Part shown: piece by piece, positions 45,297 through 55,179 of the stretch
Position numbering within the stretch: position 1 is the stretch's first letter
Layout: every line of letters begins with the position of its first letter
Origin: Roseibium limicola
Lineage (GTDB): Bacteria > Pseudomonadota > Alphaproteobacteria > Rhizobiales > Stappiaceae
Reading direction: 5' to 3'
Assembly: GCF_017313085.1 (NCBI RefSeq)
Contig: NZ_JAFLNF010000006.1
Coordinates: 246,395 to 310,394, forward strand
DNA length: 64,000 nucleotides
Translations under genes and position numbers: made by a program
Notes under the pieces: generated by a model
Database searches by the model: none
The model's input: only the letters and a program-made list of their open reading frames with translations
What the model was told of the DNA's origin: nothing

Positions 45297-46544
45297 GTGG
45301 TTGGTTCCCTTCTCACCAAGTCGGATTTCTCGACCACGCCGCTTCCTGCGAGCAATTTGCGCGAGCTCGGCGTCGACCGGGTTGGTGATGCACGGGTCTT
45401 GCTGATCGAGGACAGCAGCTTCGCCCGCAAGACAATCACTGCGATCCTGTCCAACTACGGCTTCGACAATCTGCGCTGCGCGGCTGACGGCGCAGAAGGC
45501 GTTCGGATGGCCATCGAGTGGTCTCCGGAAGTCATCATCACCGATCTCTTCATGCCCGTGAAAAGCGGCTTTGATGTCTGCAAGGATCTGCGGCGGCTCC
45601 CTGAGTTTCATGAGACCCCGATCATCGTCCAGACCTCGTCTGATACGCCCGCCTTGCGCGGCGATGTGTTTGAGGCCGGAGCGTCCGATCTGATCACCAA
45701 GCCGATTAATGCCAGGGAGTTGTTGAGCCGCCTGATTGTTCATCTGGAGCGTATCCGGCTGATCGATAGTCTGAAAGCCTATCGGAATCAGATGCGTGAG
45801 GAACTGGATGCGGCCAAAGCCATGCAGATGGAGTTGCTTCCTGCTGACAATCTGATCGCGCAGCTGGAGCAAACCTATCCAGCGCGTTTCGCATGGCACA
45901 GTCAACCGTGTCAGGGGTTGGCGGGTGATATCTGGGATGTGCGGGCGCTGGACGAGAACAGTATCCGGCTGTGGGCTGCCGATTTTACCGGTCACGGAGT
46001 TCGCTCTGCCTTGAACACCTTCCGGCTGAATACTTTTGTGCGGACCAGAGAGGTGAACCCCAACCAGTCACCCGAAGATTGGCTCGCATCGCTGAATGTT
46101 TTCCTCTGCGATGTGCTGCCGCTTGGCCAGTTCGCAACACTGTTGTGTTGCGATATCGACTTTGCGGCCGGCAAGGTGAAATTCGCCTCCGCCGGCGCGC
46201 CGGAGCCGGTCCTAAGGCGCGCCGGGCGACATGAGCTGATTGACATTTCCGGCATGCCGATCGGTATTTCCAAGCGCGCCGAATTCGGTGTCACCGTGCG
46301 GGACATGGGCCCCGGCGACAGCATCTTTGCCTACAGCGACGCCCTGACTGAAACGCCAAGTGCTGATGACCCACTGTTCACTCCGGAAAACCTTGTCTGC
46401 AGTCTGGACGCTCTCACTTGCGACTTGGCTTCGAAACCGGCGCGTCTTCTCAGCCGCTTGATGGAGGTCTCCGAAAAAGGCCTGGACGATGATCTGACCC
46501 TGGTCTTTGTGGAATGGCAGGAGGGTGCGCGTGAAGAAGTCTGA
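45297..46544 (+). CDS. Receiver-PP2C (SpoIIE/RsbU-type) phosphatase
   Basis: A 415-residue response regulator whose output is a PPM-type serine phosphatase. The receiver (about 30-155) has ED acidic pairs in LLIEDSSFARK and the phosphoacceptor Asp in VIITDLFMPVKSG, with Lys in LITKPIN. The phosphatase (about 200-410) has LAGDIWDV, where metal-binding Asp lies in GD-x-W-D, LWAADFTGHGVRSAL and FAYSDALTET, then LDDDLTLVFVEW. GTG 45297 follows GGAGAGTAG. Phosphorylation, perhaps by CheA, could switch dephosphorylation of the preceding STAS protein; that partner choice is inference. Confidence 0.9.
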   Translation: MVGSLLTKSDFSTTPLPASNLRELGVDRVGDARVLLIEDSSFARKTITAILSNYGFDNLRCAADGAEGVRMAIEWSPEVIITDLFMPVKSGFDVCKDLRRLPEFHETPIIVQTSSDTPALRGDVFEAGASDLITKPINARELLSRLIVHLERIRLIDSLKAYRNQMREELDAAKAMQMELLPADNLIAQLEQTYPARFAWHSQPCQGLAGDIWDVRALDENSIRLWAADFTGHGVRSALNTFRLNTFVRTREVNPNQSPEDWLASLNVFLCDVLPLGQFATLLCCDIDFAAGKVKFASAGAPEPVLRRAGRHELIDISGMPIGISKRAEFGVTVRDMGPGDSIFAYSDALTETPSADDPLFTPENLVCSLDALTCDLASKPARLLSRLMEVSEKGLDDDLTLVFVEWQEGAREEV

Positions 46545-47124
46545 CTCGAATAAGCCTGATGCCGCATCTGTCAGCCCTGAAATTCGGCCTGCAAAGACGG
46601 CGATTCCACCACGGCTCTGGGACGATGAAGGCCTGCGTCAGGCGCTTGAGGGGTTGAAACCGGGATTTCGATTCAGCTTTCGCACCATGCAGGAAGGGTG
46701 GGTTGCCGCGCAGGCCCTCAGCAAGTGGTATCCCGATCCGGATACTGCGGAGATGGGCATCTGGGAATTGATCGTCAACGCCATTGAGCATGGCAATCTT
46801 GGCATCAATAATGAGGAGAAGTCTATCTTCATTGCTGCTGGAAGTCTGGAAGAAGAGATTGAGCGTCGCCTGAGGTTACCGGTGTTTCGAGACCGGGTTG
46901 TCGAGGTCGAGTTCTGCCGGACATCGGAACGCAACTGCCTGGTTGTCCGCGACCAGGGAGGTGGGTTTGACTACCAGACCTTTGTCGACCGAGAGGCCTT
47001 CACCGATCGGTCGAACGGGCGTGGTATCGTTTTGGCCAGAGATCTGGCTTTTGACGACCTGCAGTATCGTGGGTGCGGCAATGAAGTCATTGCGACCTGT
47101 GAATTCTCCGAGACGGCGGGATAG
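46531..47124 (+). CDS. HATPase serine kinase of the RsbW/SpoIIAB type
   Basis: A 197-residue protein with a GHKL ATPase fold. The N-box is ELIVNAIEHGNLGI, the G1 box DQGGGFDY and the G2 box GRGIVLARDLAFDD, with NEVIATCEF closing the sheet. It lacks a dimerisation/HPt domain, so it resembles anti-sigma serine kinases rather than two-component kinases. GTG 46531 follows a perfect AGGAGG and overlaps the phosphatase gene by 14 bases; this ribosome site outweighs a start at 46507. With the two preceding genes it forms a kinase-switch-phosphatase triad. No sigma factor gene is adjacent. Confidence 0.85.
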   Translation: MKKSDSNKPDAASVSPEIRPAKTAIPPRLWDDEGLRQALEGLKPGFRFSFRTMQEGWVAAQALSKWYPDPDTAEMGIWELIVNAIEHGNLGINNEEKSIFIAAGSLEEEIERRLRLPVFRDRVVEVEFCRTSERNCLVVRDQGGGFDYQTFVDREAFTDRSNGRGIVLARDLAFDDLQYRGCGNEVIATCEFSETAG

Positions 47125-47138
47125 CGTTGCGACAGCGG

Positions 47139-48638
47139 CTATCGATCGGCGTGGAATGACCAGACCATGGCGTGGCACAGAGTTTCATCCTGCAAGGTCA
47201 TCCGTGCTGCCAACAGGCGTTCCATGCACTCGATGCGCCTGGCCGCGGGCACCATGTCCAGTGGCACCGGCTCCAGAGGCGCACCGGGTAGTCCAGCCAG
47301 AAAGAGGTCGGGCAACTCGGGACAATGGACATATTGCCAGGCTTCGGCGCGCAGGGAGATGAGCGACTTGCCCGGAGCGTTCATCTGCGTGCCCTCCACC
47401 GTCAACTGTCTGTAACTGTATTCCCACAAGACGGCATCGCGCCAATCCTCCGGGGTTTCCCCACCTGTAAACGGCAACAGACTGCATCCGTCCGGCTGGT
47501 GCCCTGGTCGAATACCCAGAACATCCAGCAACGTCGGAAACACATCGACTGCAGACGTGAAAGCATCAACGACATGTCCGCCACTCTCGCCCGGTGCTTT
47601 GATGACCAGCGGAACATGATAGCTCTGCTCATGGAAGCCGGCTTTTCCCAGAAGCCAATGGTCGCCCATCATCTCGGCGTGGTCTGAGGTCAGGATGATC
47701 AGCGTATTGTCATAGTCACCGGCTGCCTTCAGGCCTTCCAAAAGCCTCCCAAGCTGATGGTCCACTTCCGAGATCATGCCGTAATACAGCGCCCGAATGC
47801 GGGCCAGGTCCTTCCGGGTGAGATCTCGGACCGGGCCATCTGCGCCGGGGATGTGATGACCGAGCTTCTGTGATGTCTGCAACGCAGCCAGAAGCGGATG
47901 AACCTCGGCCTCTTCGTCCGGCGTCGGCGCACCTGCAAAGTCTGCGGAGGCATCCGGCTCATACATCCGGTTGAAGGGTTCGGGCACGCAGATTGGTGGG
48001 TGGGGCCGCAGATAGGAAACATGGGCAAACCATGGTTGATCTGCGCTCTGCTGGTCTCGCCAGGAGAGAAAGGCGCCGGTCAGGAAAGCCGTCGGTGTCT
48101 CGTCAGCACCATACAGGGTCGGTGCGAGCGATATCCGCTCCTCGCCCTGCTGTTCGACATGGTGGATCCGTGCAAGCTGTTCGGACGTGTACCCGCGTTC
48201 CTTCAGCCAGGCCAGCCACGTCTTGTCGTCCTCCAGCAGCAGCTGTCCGGCAATGAATCCCGGCAAGATGCCCTCATAGCTTGTAAGGACCGGATCTTGC
48301 GGGTCATGGCAGCGGGGATCGGCGGACGTATCAGTGTAGCCAAACAGCGTGGGCAGATATCCCGCCCGCCTTGCCGCCCGAGCAACATTGTCGAACCGGT
48401 CATCCAGAGGCGAACCATTGGCCAGAACCCGGTGGTTCATCTGGTAGAGACCGGTGTAGAGCGAGGCCCGGGCAGGCGAACAGGGGGCAGTGGCGGCATA
48501 GTGGCGGGAGAAATACGTTCCTTCCCGCGCCAGTGCATCGGTGTTCGGTGTCTGCACCTGCGGATGTCCGGCAATGCCGAGGCAATCGCCGCGCCATTGG
48601 TCTGCGGTGATCAGCAGGATGTTGGGCCGTTGGCTCAT
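47139..48638 (-). CDS. Sulfatase-superfamily hydrolase, probable phosphonate monoester hydrolase
   Basis: A 499-residue alkaline-phosphatase-superfamily enzyme with the formylglycine motif C-S-P-A-R in TAPCSPARASLYTG, to be matured by a sulfatase-modifying enzyme. Segments LLITADQWRGDCLG, TGLYQMNHRVLANGSPLD, SYLRPHPPICVPEPF, GMISEVDHQLGRL and SDHAEMMGDHWLLGK resemble the rhizobial phosphonate monoester hydrolase family as I recall it more than typical arylsulfatases. Linkage to phnX and an FAD oxidase supports a phosphonate ester as substrate. Its start overlaps the phnX stop (48635-48638). A plain sulfatase role is the alternative. Confidence 0.78.
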   Translation of the reverse strand: MSQRPNILLITADQWRGDCLGIAGHPQVQTPNTDALAREGTYFSRHYAATAPCSPARASLYTGLYQMNHRVLANGSPLDDRFDNVARAARRAGYLPTLFGYTDTSADPRCHDPQDPVLTSYEGILPGFIAGQLLLEDDKTWLAWLKERGYTSEQLARIHHVEQQGEERISLAPTLYGADETPTAFLTGAFLSWRDQQSADQPWFAHVSYLRPHPPICVPEPFNRMYEPDASADFAGAPTPDEEAEVHPLLAALQTSQKLGHHIPGADGPVRDLTRKDLARIRALYYGMISEVDHQLGRLLEGLKAAGDYDNTLIILTSDHAEMMGDHWLLGKAGFHEQSYHVPLVIKAPGESGGHVVDAFTSAVDVFPTLLDVLGIRPGHQPDGCSLLPFTGGETPEDWRDAVLWEYSYRQLTVEGTQMNAPGKSLISLRAEAWQYVHCPELPDLFLAGLPGAPLEPVPLDMVPAARRIECMERLLAARMTLQDETLCHAMVWSFHADR

Positions 48639-49417
48639 TGCGCTTCAAGCTCCTCGATCAACTTTGGCAGATCGGCAACTGTGTCGATGACATAATCGGC
48701 TCCTGCGGCCTTCAGTTCGGCCGTCGCTTTCTGACGAAGACCCTCGATTTCATGGGGCGAAAGCGCCGCAAGCTCTTCTGGTGTCTTGCCGACAGTGTTG
48801 CCCGACAAGGCCACACCCACGGTCGGGCATCCGGCGGCAACACCTTCCTTGATCCCGGGAGCTGTGTCATCGATCTTCAGAACCGCAGTTGGCGGATAAA
48901 CGCCGAGGTCGACGAAGCACTGATACATGCCGAGCGGTCCTGGCCGACCTTCAGACAGATCGTCGGCACAGATCAGATTATCCGGTTCGTAGCCTTGAGC
49001 GGCTGCAACTGGCAAAACCCGCTCCATGATCGAACGAGTATAGCCCGTCGTCGAACCGATCTTCATGTCGCGCGCCCGCAGCCAGGTGACCAGATCCCTG
49101 GCGCCCGGCACCAGCGTGGCAAAATCCGCGACGACCTCTTCGTTCATCGGGACGAAAATTTTGTACACTTGGTCGACATCGTCGTCGGTTGGTACGGCGC
49201 CATGCTTGGCGGTCCATTGGGTGGAAATGTCCGGATCATCCATCATGGCGCGGATGTGGTCCCACTTGGGAGCGCCCATCGGCGCGCGCGCTTGCGCAAT
49301 GGAGGCGGTGATGCCGAATTGAGCGAAGGCTTTCACGAAAACACCCATCGGCGCGAAGGAGCCGAAGTCGATCATCGTGCCGGCCCAGTCGAAAACGACG
49401 GCTTTGAAACGGGTCAT
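48635..49417 (-). CDS. phnX: Phosphonoacetaldehyde hydrolase
   Basis: PhnX, a HAD-superfamily enzyme, breaks the C-P bond of phosphonoacetaldehyde to acetaldehyde and phosphate. The 260-residue protein has the nucleophile Asp in VVFDWAGTMIDFGS, the Schiff-base lysine in APMGAPKWDHIRAM, TTGYTRSIMERV, and the acidic KIDDTAPGIKEG loop, all diagnostic of PhnX. It lies between an FAD oxidase, which may supply phosphonoacetaldehyde, and the monoester hydrolase, in one tight minus-strand unit. Confidence 0.93.
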   Translation of the reverse strand: MTRFKAVVFDWAGTMIDFGSFAPMGVFVKAFAQFGITASIAQARAPMGAPKWDHIRAMMDDPDISTQWTAKHGAVPTDDDVDQVYKIFVPMNEEVVADFATLVPGARDLVTWLRARDMKIGSTTGYTRSIMERVLPVAAAQGYEPDNLICADDLSEGRPGPLGMYQCFVDLGVYPPTAVLKIDDTAPGIKEGVAAGCPTVGVALSGNTVGKTPEELAALSPHEIEGLRQKATAELKAAGADYVIDTVADLPKLIEELEAQ

Positions 49418-49428
49418 GGCGGTTGGTC

Positions 49429-50556
49429 CTAGCTGTAGAGGTCTGAAATTGTCTCTTCGCCAATGGCGAATGCAGTCGAAGCACCGCAGCCGGCTGTCAC
49501 GACGACAATGCGGGTAGCCGGGTCTGGCGCATCGGTCAGGCGCCAGCGGTCCGGTGCCGTGGCATAGGTCCCGATCCAGCGTTCGCTGACACTGTAGGGG
49601 CCGAGGTCCAGCACCCGGTCCATCTCTGCCAGGATCAGGTCGTCAACGTGTTTCGACGAGAACGGATCCGGCGTGGCCCCGTAGTGATGGCTGTCGCCGA
49701 CGATCAGCGATCCATCCGCCGATTGCACGACGATCAGGTGGATGCCGTTTGAACGTTCCTCCGCCTGGACGTCGTCCAGCAGGACCTTCAAGGCCTCCGC
49801 CTCAGGCAACTCGGCATAGCCCAGATAGCGCGCCAGACCGAGATCAGACATGACGGCGGAACCAAGAGGCGCCGGCTTGTCGGGCATCACCCGCAGCATC
49901 TGCAGCTTGCAGCGGCTGACGCCAAAACGGTTGATGCGATCGGAAAACAGCGACACGCTGTCATCACCGGGGCAGATGATGACACTTTCAGCGATGATCT
50001 CTCCGCGCGATGTTTCGACACGCGGGGTCTCGACGTGACGCACGCTTGTCTGCCACAGAAACGCAACGCCATGAGCCTCTTCCAGCCAGGCGGCCAGGCG
50101 GGGTAGCGCATCCTTGGATTCCACCCGGATCTCATGCGGGGAATAAAGCCCGGCGGTGATTGTGTTGGAGCGCAGCTGCGGCACCTTCTCCACGGCCTGT
50201 GCGGGGGTCAGACGGTGGCATTCGCTGCCCATCTCGGTTTCCAGAAACGCGTCGATGACCGCTTCGGATTCGCGGTGCCGGGCGGTCACCGTCAGGCCTT
50301 CGTGTAGAATCGGAATTCTCGCCTGTTCTGCCACCTCGCCCCAGATCTCACGGGATCGCCGTGCCTTTTCATAGCAATCACCTGCCTGCTGTCCGGTGAT
50401 GGTGACGAACCCGAAGTTTCGGATGGAGGCGCCATTGGCGGCGGCGTCCCGGTCGATCACGACAACTTTCTTGCCTCTGCGCACTGCGGCGAGTGCATGA
50501 GACAGCCCGACGATTCCTGCACCGACAACGGCGAGATCAAAGCTTGCGTGCAACAT
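49429..50556 (-). CDS. FAD-dependent oxidoreductase of the phosphonate-linked TIGR03364 type
   Basis: A 375-residue DAO-family flavoenzyme with the dinucleotide motif VVGAGIVGLSHALAAVRRG and FAD-contact VVIDRDAAANGASIRNFGFV. The NFGFVTITGQQ segment and SVSERWIGTYA match the group usually found next to phnX. Such enzymes are reported or proposed to oxidise aminoethylphosphonate or its N-methyl derivatives to phosphonoacetaldehyde, which suits the downstream gene. It is the first gene of the unit; a 15-bp AATTTC-TAT-GAAATT palindrome sits about 85 bases upstream. Confidence 0.82.
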   Translation of the reverse strand: MLHASFDLAVVGAGIVGLSHALAAVRRGKKVVVIDRDAAANGASIRNFGFVTITGQQAGDCYEKARRSREIWGEVAEQARIPILHEGLTVTARHRESEAVIDAFLETEMGSECHRLTPAQAVEKVPQLRSNTITAGLYSPHEIRVESKDALPRLAAWLEEAHGVAFLWQTSVRHVETPRVETSRGEIIAESVIICPGDDSVSLFSDRINRFGVSRCKLQMLRVMPDKPAPLGSAVMSDLGLARYLGYAELPEAEALKVLLDDVQAEERSNGIHLIVVQSADGSLIVGDSHHYGATPDPFSSKHVDDLILAEMDRVLDLGPYSVSERWIGTYATAPDRWRLTDAPDPATRIVVVTAGCGASTAFAIGEETISDLYS

Positions 50557-50641
50557 GCGTTTCTCCTGCGGCGAGGGCCCTTTGTAGAAAGGATCCGATC
50601 ATGAGCTTCTGATCCCTTTCCCATTGCAGGAGCTTGATCAA

Positions 50642-50656
50642 ATTTCTATGAAATTA
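50642..50656. promoter_or_regulatory. Candidate operator between phosphonate operon and panC
   Basis: AATTTC-TAT-GAAATT, a perfect inverted repeat with a three-base centre, in the AT-rich part of the 279-bp divergent spacer, about 85 bases before the FAD oxidase gene. The matching regulator is not in the window. Confidence 0.35.
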
Positions 50657-50835
50657 GTAAAATTGATAGCCTGAAACTATGGAGTCTTTTGCGAAAAGCA
50701 CAGCTGCATATCGCCAGCCTTGGGCGGGGAAGACTGGACCCGGAGCCGACCATGCCGTAAAGAGGCGCCCGAAGTCAGTGCTTCGTTCGGTCAGGGAGAT
50801 GATCGGAGAGAGGACTGGGGAGAAGGTGTAAGATA

Positions 50836-51684
50836 ATGCTTATCTGCCCAACCAAGGCAGGCCTGCGCGAAGCGGTTGCGGCATGGCGTCGAGAAGAACA
50901 GGTGATCGCCCTGGTTCCGACCATGGGGTTCCTTCACGACGGCCATTTGGCTCTGGTGCGTGCGGCCGCAGCCCGTGGCGACAAGGTCGTTGTTTCGATA
51001 TTCGTCAACCCGACGCAATTTGGAGCGAACGAGGATCTTGAAGCCTATCCGCGTGCGCTCGAGCGCGATTGCGATCTGCTGCATCAGCAAGGCGTTGCGG
51101 CGGTCTTTACCCCGAGCGTTGATGAGATGTATGGCACCTCCGGCAAGACCTTCGTTGAGGTGCCCGAGCTTGGCGGCATTCTGCAGGGAGCGCTCAGGCC
51201 GGGGCATTTTCGCGGCGTCTCGACCGTGGTCACCAAGCTCTTCAATATCGTCCAGCCGGATGTGGCAGTCTTCGGTGAGAAGGACTTTCAGCAACTCGCT
51301 CTGATCCGTCAGATGGTGCGCGATCTGGATTTCCCCATTGAGATCATCGGTTATCCAACGATACGCGAGACCGACGGGCTTGCCATGTCATCGCGTAACG
51401 TTCGGCTGACATCCGAAGATCGCACGGCGGCGCCGGTATTGCATGCAGCCTTGGTGGCAGCTGAGCAAGAGGCAGCGCGAGGTGCCGATGCCGAGCACAT
51501 CGGCACGATAATTCGTGCCATGCTGGCGAAGGTGCCACGCGCGAAGGTGGAAAGCGTTGACATTCTGGATGCAGCTACATTGCAAGCTGTCTCCGGCTCT
51601 TTGACGACGCCTGTGGCGATACTCCTGGCGGTTCGCTTCGGAGAGGTTCTGTTGATCGATCAAAAGGTTGTACAACCGGGTTGA
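50836..51684 (+). CDS. panC: Pantothenate synthetase
   Basis: PanC condenses pantoate and beta-alanine using ATP to make pantothenate, the coenzyme A precursor. The 282-residue protein has [15 protein letters not shown] with the HxGH nucleotide motif, [49 protein letters not shown] and SSRNVRL, all canonical. AAGGTG precedes the ATG. panB lies 115 bases downstream on the same strand. Confidence 0.95.
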   Translation: MLICPTKAGLREAVAAWRREEQVIALVPTMGFLHDGHLALVRAAAARGDKVVVSIFVNPTQFGANEDLEAYPRALERDCDLLHQQGVAAVFTPSVDEMYGTSGKTFVEVPELGGILQGALRPGHFRGVSTVVTKLFNIVQPDVAVFGEKDFQQLALIRQMVRDLDFPIEIIGYPTIRETDGLAMSSRNVRLTSEDRTAAPVLHAALVAAEQEAARGADAEHIGTIIRAMLAKVPRAKVESVDILDAATLQAVSGSLTTPVAILLAVRFGEVLLIDQKVVQPG

Positions 51685-51799
51685 AGATCGAGACGGACAA
51701 GGCCCCGCAACGCACGAAACTCAATAACGATATAGATTGCCCGCAGCCCCTCGGTTCAGAAGGTGGAGCGCGGGCTTTGGAAACACTGAGGAAGACACG

Positions 51800-52618
51800 A
51801 TGAGCACGCATAAACCCGTTCGCCGTATCACTGCGCCGCAGATTGCAGGCCGCAAGGGTGGAGAGCCGATCGTCTCGTTGACGTCCTATCATGCGCATAC
51901 GGCAGCAATCGTCGACAAATACGCCGACTTCATTCTGGTGGGCGACAGCCTCGGCATGGTGATGCACGGCATGGAGTCGACCATCGGCGTCAGCCTCGAT
52001 CTGATGATCATGCATGGCCGGGCGGTGGTCCGCGGCACGCAGCGGGCGCTCATCGTCGTGGACATGCCATTCGGCTCCTATGAGGAAAGCCCGGCTGTGG
52101 CCTTTCGCAATGCGGTTCGCATCATGAAGGAAACCCAGTGCGGGGCGGTGAAACTGGAAGGCGGCAAGCGCATGGCGGAAACCATCCGCTTTTTGACCGA
52201 TCGCGGAATTCCGGTGATGGCGCATGTGGGTCTGACACCTCAATCGACCCATGTCATGGGCGGGTTCAAGACCCAGGGCCGGGACGAAGCCAGCTGGCAA
52301 TCCCATGAAGATGACGCAAGGGCGGTTGCCGAAGCGGGCGCCTTTGCTCTGGTTCTGGAAGGCATGGTGGAGCCGCTGGCAGCCCGTGTCACCAAGGCGG
52401 TAGACATACCGACAATCGGCATTGGTGCGTCGGTGGAGTGCGATGGTCAGATTCTGGTTTTGGAAGATATGCTGGGGCTCAACCCGGCTCCTCCCAAGTT
52501 CGTGAAAGTCTACGGAACGCTTGGTAGTCAAATTGAAGAAGCAGTTCAGAAATATTCGAAAGAAGTGAAATCGCGCGAATTCCCTGGGGAGGCTCAGGTT
52601 TATAAGTTTAAATCCTGA
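51800..52618 (+). CDS. panB: Ketopantoate hydroxymethyltransferase
   Basis: PanB transfers a hydroxymethyl group from methylenetetrahydrofolate to ketoisovalerate, first step to pantothenate. The 272-residue protein shows [17 protein letters not shown], the metal-binding [53 protein letters not shown] and [19 protein letters not shown] 51800 begins the conserved [15 protein letters not shown]; 21 upstream codons in the same frame are not conserved. Forms the panC-panB pair. Confidence 0.95.
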   Translation: MSTHKPVRRITAPQIAGRKGGEPIVSLTSYHAHTAAIVDKYADFILVGDSLGMVMHGMESTIGVSLDLMIMHGRAVVRGTQRALIVVDMPFGSYEESPAVAFRNAVRIMKETQCGAVKLEGGKRMAETIRFLTDRGIPVMAHVGLTPQSTHVMGGFKTQGRDEASWQSHEDDARAVAEAGAFALVLEGMVEPLAARVTKAVDIPTIGIGASVECDGQILVLEDMLGLNPAPPKFVKVYGTLGSQIEEAVQKYSKEVKSREFPGEAQVYKFKS

Positions 52619-52762
52619 AAGGTGCGTTTTTGAAGTTTATTCCCATAAGTAGAAATCGCTATAAACAGAAAATGGACGGGGTTTCTGAGCCGGAGAATAC
52701 CATTTTTAAAGAAATAAGCATTTAAGTCAGAGGCTAGATGCACTTCTAGCTTCGGATGGGTC

Positions 52763-54244
52763 ATGGCTACCTTCTTCAATGGCGCTCAAAAGGCGATTTA
52801 CCAAGCGATCTCCCGGTCGCAGGCACTTATCGAGTTCTTGCCGGACGGCACTATTGTCGACGCCAATGACAACTTCCTGCAGGTTGCCGGCTACAGTTTG
52901 AGTGAGGTTAAAGGCAAGCACCACTCAATCTTCGTCGACAAAGATATGCGTGAGAGCCAGGAGTATGCGCAGTTCTGGGAGCAGCTTAGATCTGGTCAGA
53001 ACGTCGCTGGTGAAATCCCGCGTCTGAAGAAGAGTGGCGAGGAGGTCTGGCTGCAAGCGACCTATATGCCTGTCATCAATTCACGCGGCAAGGTCGAGCG
53101 CATCGTCAAGATCGCCACGGACATCACTGAAGAGAAGATGCTGTCGCTTGAGCGTGAGGGCATGATTGACGCTCTTCAGCGCTCTCAGGCGGTGATCTCT
53201 TTTGCTCTGGATGGAACGATCCTCGACGCCAATGAGAATTTCCTCGGCACGCTTGGCTATAGCCGTGACGAAGTTGTCGGGAAAAAGCATGTGATGTTCG
53301 TCGCTCCCGAAGATGCGAAAAGTCAGGCCTACGTCGAGTTCTGGGACAAGCTGCGAGACGGTGAGTTCCAGTCAGACAGTTTCCGCCGTATCGCGAAATC
53401 CGGTGAGGACGTCTGGATTCAGGCAAGCTACAACCCGATCCTCGATCACAAGGGTCGTCCTTTCAAGGTCGTTAAGTTTGCCACCAACATCACCGAACGC
53501 GTCAAACGTCGCGAGATGCTTGAGGCCGCTGGTCTGAAGATCGAACACGACCTGGATGAAGTATCCCAGTCGATCTCGGACGCCAGCAGCCAGGCAGCAA
53601 ACGTTGCGGATTCTTCTGCCCGAGCGTCGTCCAGCGTTCAGACAGTCGCGGCTGCGGCAGAGGAAATGGTCGCCTCGGTTGAAGAAATTTCCCGTCAGGT
53701 CAGTCAGGCGATGGAAATTGCCAACAAGGCGGTGAAGTCGGCAGAAGACACCATGACAATCATGGAAGGCCTATCCAAGGACGCGCAGCAGATCGGTGAA
53801 GTCATCGAGTTGATCGAAAGCATTGCGGATCAGACCAACTTGCTTGCCTTGAACGCCACGATTGAAGCAGCTCGCGCTGGTGAGGCCGGCAAGGGCTTTG
53901 CGGTTGTTGCCTCAGAAGTCAAGAATCTCGCCTCGCAGACCGCCAAGGCGACGGAAAAGATCTCCGAGCAGATCAATTCGGTTCAGACATCTTCATCCCA
54001 GGCGGATGGGGCGATCAGCGAGATCATGAAGATCATTCGCGACATCAACGAGATTTCGACGGGAATTTCTGCGGCTATGGGCGAGCAGTCGTCGGTGACG
54101 CGCGAGATTTCGGAAAACATGCACTTCGCCTCCGAAGGCGTGACGACGATCTCCAACAGCATTTCGCAGATCTCCGACGCCACCCACAAAGTGGATGTGG
54201 CGACCTCGGCCATTCGCGAATCCGCTATCGCGTTCCGGAGCTAA
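52763..54244 (+). CDS. Soluble chemoreceptor with two PAS domains
   Basis: A 493-residue cytoplasmic methyl-accepting protein. Two consecutive PAS domains occupy about 15-130 ([20 protein letters not shown]) and 140-252 ([20 protein letters not shown]), each closed by a PAC tail ([22 protein letters not shown]). The MA domain follows with [20 protein letters not shown] at its tip. PAS pairs of this kind often bind haem or flavin in energy-taxis receptors, but no binding residue can be asserted here. It ends next to the convergent flagellar operon and lacks an xWxxF tail. Confidence 0.92.
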   Translation: MATFFNGAQKAIYQAISRSQALIEFLPDGTIVDANDNFLQVAGYSLSEVKGKHHSIFVDKDMRESQEYAQFWEQLRSGQNVAGEIPRLKKSGEEVWLQATYMPVINSRGKVERIVKIATDITEEKMLSLEREGMIDALQRSQAVISFALDGTILDANENFLGTLGYSRDEVVGKKHVMFVAPEDAKSQAYVEFWDKLRDGEFQSDSFRRIAKSGEDVWIQASYNPILDHKGRPFKVVKFATNITERVKRREMLEAAGLKIEHDLDEVSQSISDASSQAANVADSSARASSSVQTVAAAAEEMVASVEEISRQVSQAMEIANKAVKSAEDTMTIMEGLSKDAQQIGEVIELIESIADQTNLLALNATIEAARAGEAGKGFAVVASEVKNLASQTAKATEKISEQINSVQTSSSQADGAISEIMKIIRDINEISTGISAAMGEQSSVTREISENMHFASEGVTTISNSISQISDATHKVDVATSAIRESAIAFRS

Positions 54245-54266
54245 GGCTCCGGGGCCCGTTGGGCCT

Positions 54267-55163
54267 CTAGCGCAGGTAATCGAGGAGGCTGAGGGACGAG
54301 AGCGTCCCGAGGGCCGAATAGCTGGCTTCAAGCTGGGTCTTGTAGGTGGCGGCCTGAACGGCAACTTCGGCGATATCCACCGATGTCAGATCGGTCACGA
54401 TCGACTCCACGCTGACGATGTACTCATCCTTGCTCTCGATGACATTTTCCAGCGTGGCGGCCTTGTAGCCCATCGAACTCTGCAGCGCGATCACCTCGTC
54501 CTGTGCGGAAACCAGCAGGGCTGCAACCTTCTGCAGATCTTCACTTGAAATTGGATCCGTGTTCGCGGCATAGGACAGGCCGCGAAACGCCTGCTCCAGC
54601 CCGCTGTTATCTCCGGTCACACCATACGTCAGGGCGCGATCTTCGGTCAGCCGCACGGATTGGATCTCTGAATCGCCCTGGTAGTAGCTGCTGTCGACCG
54701 TGTCGATGTCCGCAGCGGCATAGGCAGACAGGTCGATCGGCATGGTCTCTGTCTCGCTGCCGGCGAACAGATACCGGCCCTGGTACTGGGTGTTAACCAG
54801 CGAGCCCAGCTCCAGTAGCATTTCCTTGGCGGCGATCTGCAAAGTGTTGATGTCTTCCGAAGACAAAACAGAGGCCAGCTCGGAGCGCATTTCGGTCAGC
54901 ACATCATTGATGGAGCCCAGGACAGAATACTGGGTCTGCACACGATTGAGTGCGGTTTCCGAAGCGCTGATTGTCGACTTGGCGCGGGCGATCGAGACTT
55001 CCAGGTTGACCAGAGACCCGGCATCCGCGCCGAGGCCACCATAGTTCATCGACACCAGACCCGTCGATTGCTGCTCCTGCTTCTGGGCCAGCTTCGCCTG
55101 GGTGTTCATCGCGTTGGACAGCACGGTGGAAGACTGACCGAAGGTGGAGACACGCATAGTCAT
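54267..55163 (-). CDS. flgL: Flagellar hook-filament junction protein FlgL
   Basis: FlgL (HAP3) joins filament to the hook cap FlgK. The 298-residue protein has flagellin-like helical ends: N-terminal RVSTFGQSSTVLSNAMNTQ with QEQQSTGL, a middle domain with YQGRYLFAGSET, and a C-terminal SVDIAEVAVQAATYKTQLEA helix. It is the last gene of the minus-strand hook unit, 16 bases behind flgK, and ends convergent with the soluble chemoreceptor. Confidence 0.9.
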   Translation of the reverse strand: MTMRVSTFGQSSTVLSNAMNTQAKLAQKQEQQSTGLVSMNYGGLGADAGSLVNLEVSIARAKSTISASETALNRVQTQYSVLGSINDVLTEMRSELASVLSSEDINTLQIAAKEMLLELGSLVNTQYQGRYLFAGSETETMPIDLSAYAAADIDTVDSSYYQGDSEIQSVRLTEDRALTYGVTGDNSGLEQAFRGLSYAANTDPISSEDLQKVAALLVSAQDEVIALQSSMGYKAATLENVIESKDEYIVSVESIVTDLTSVDIAEVAVQAATYKTQLEASYSALGTLSSLSLLDYLR

Positions 55164-55179
55164 CTTAAACTACCGCTTT

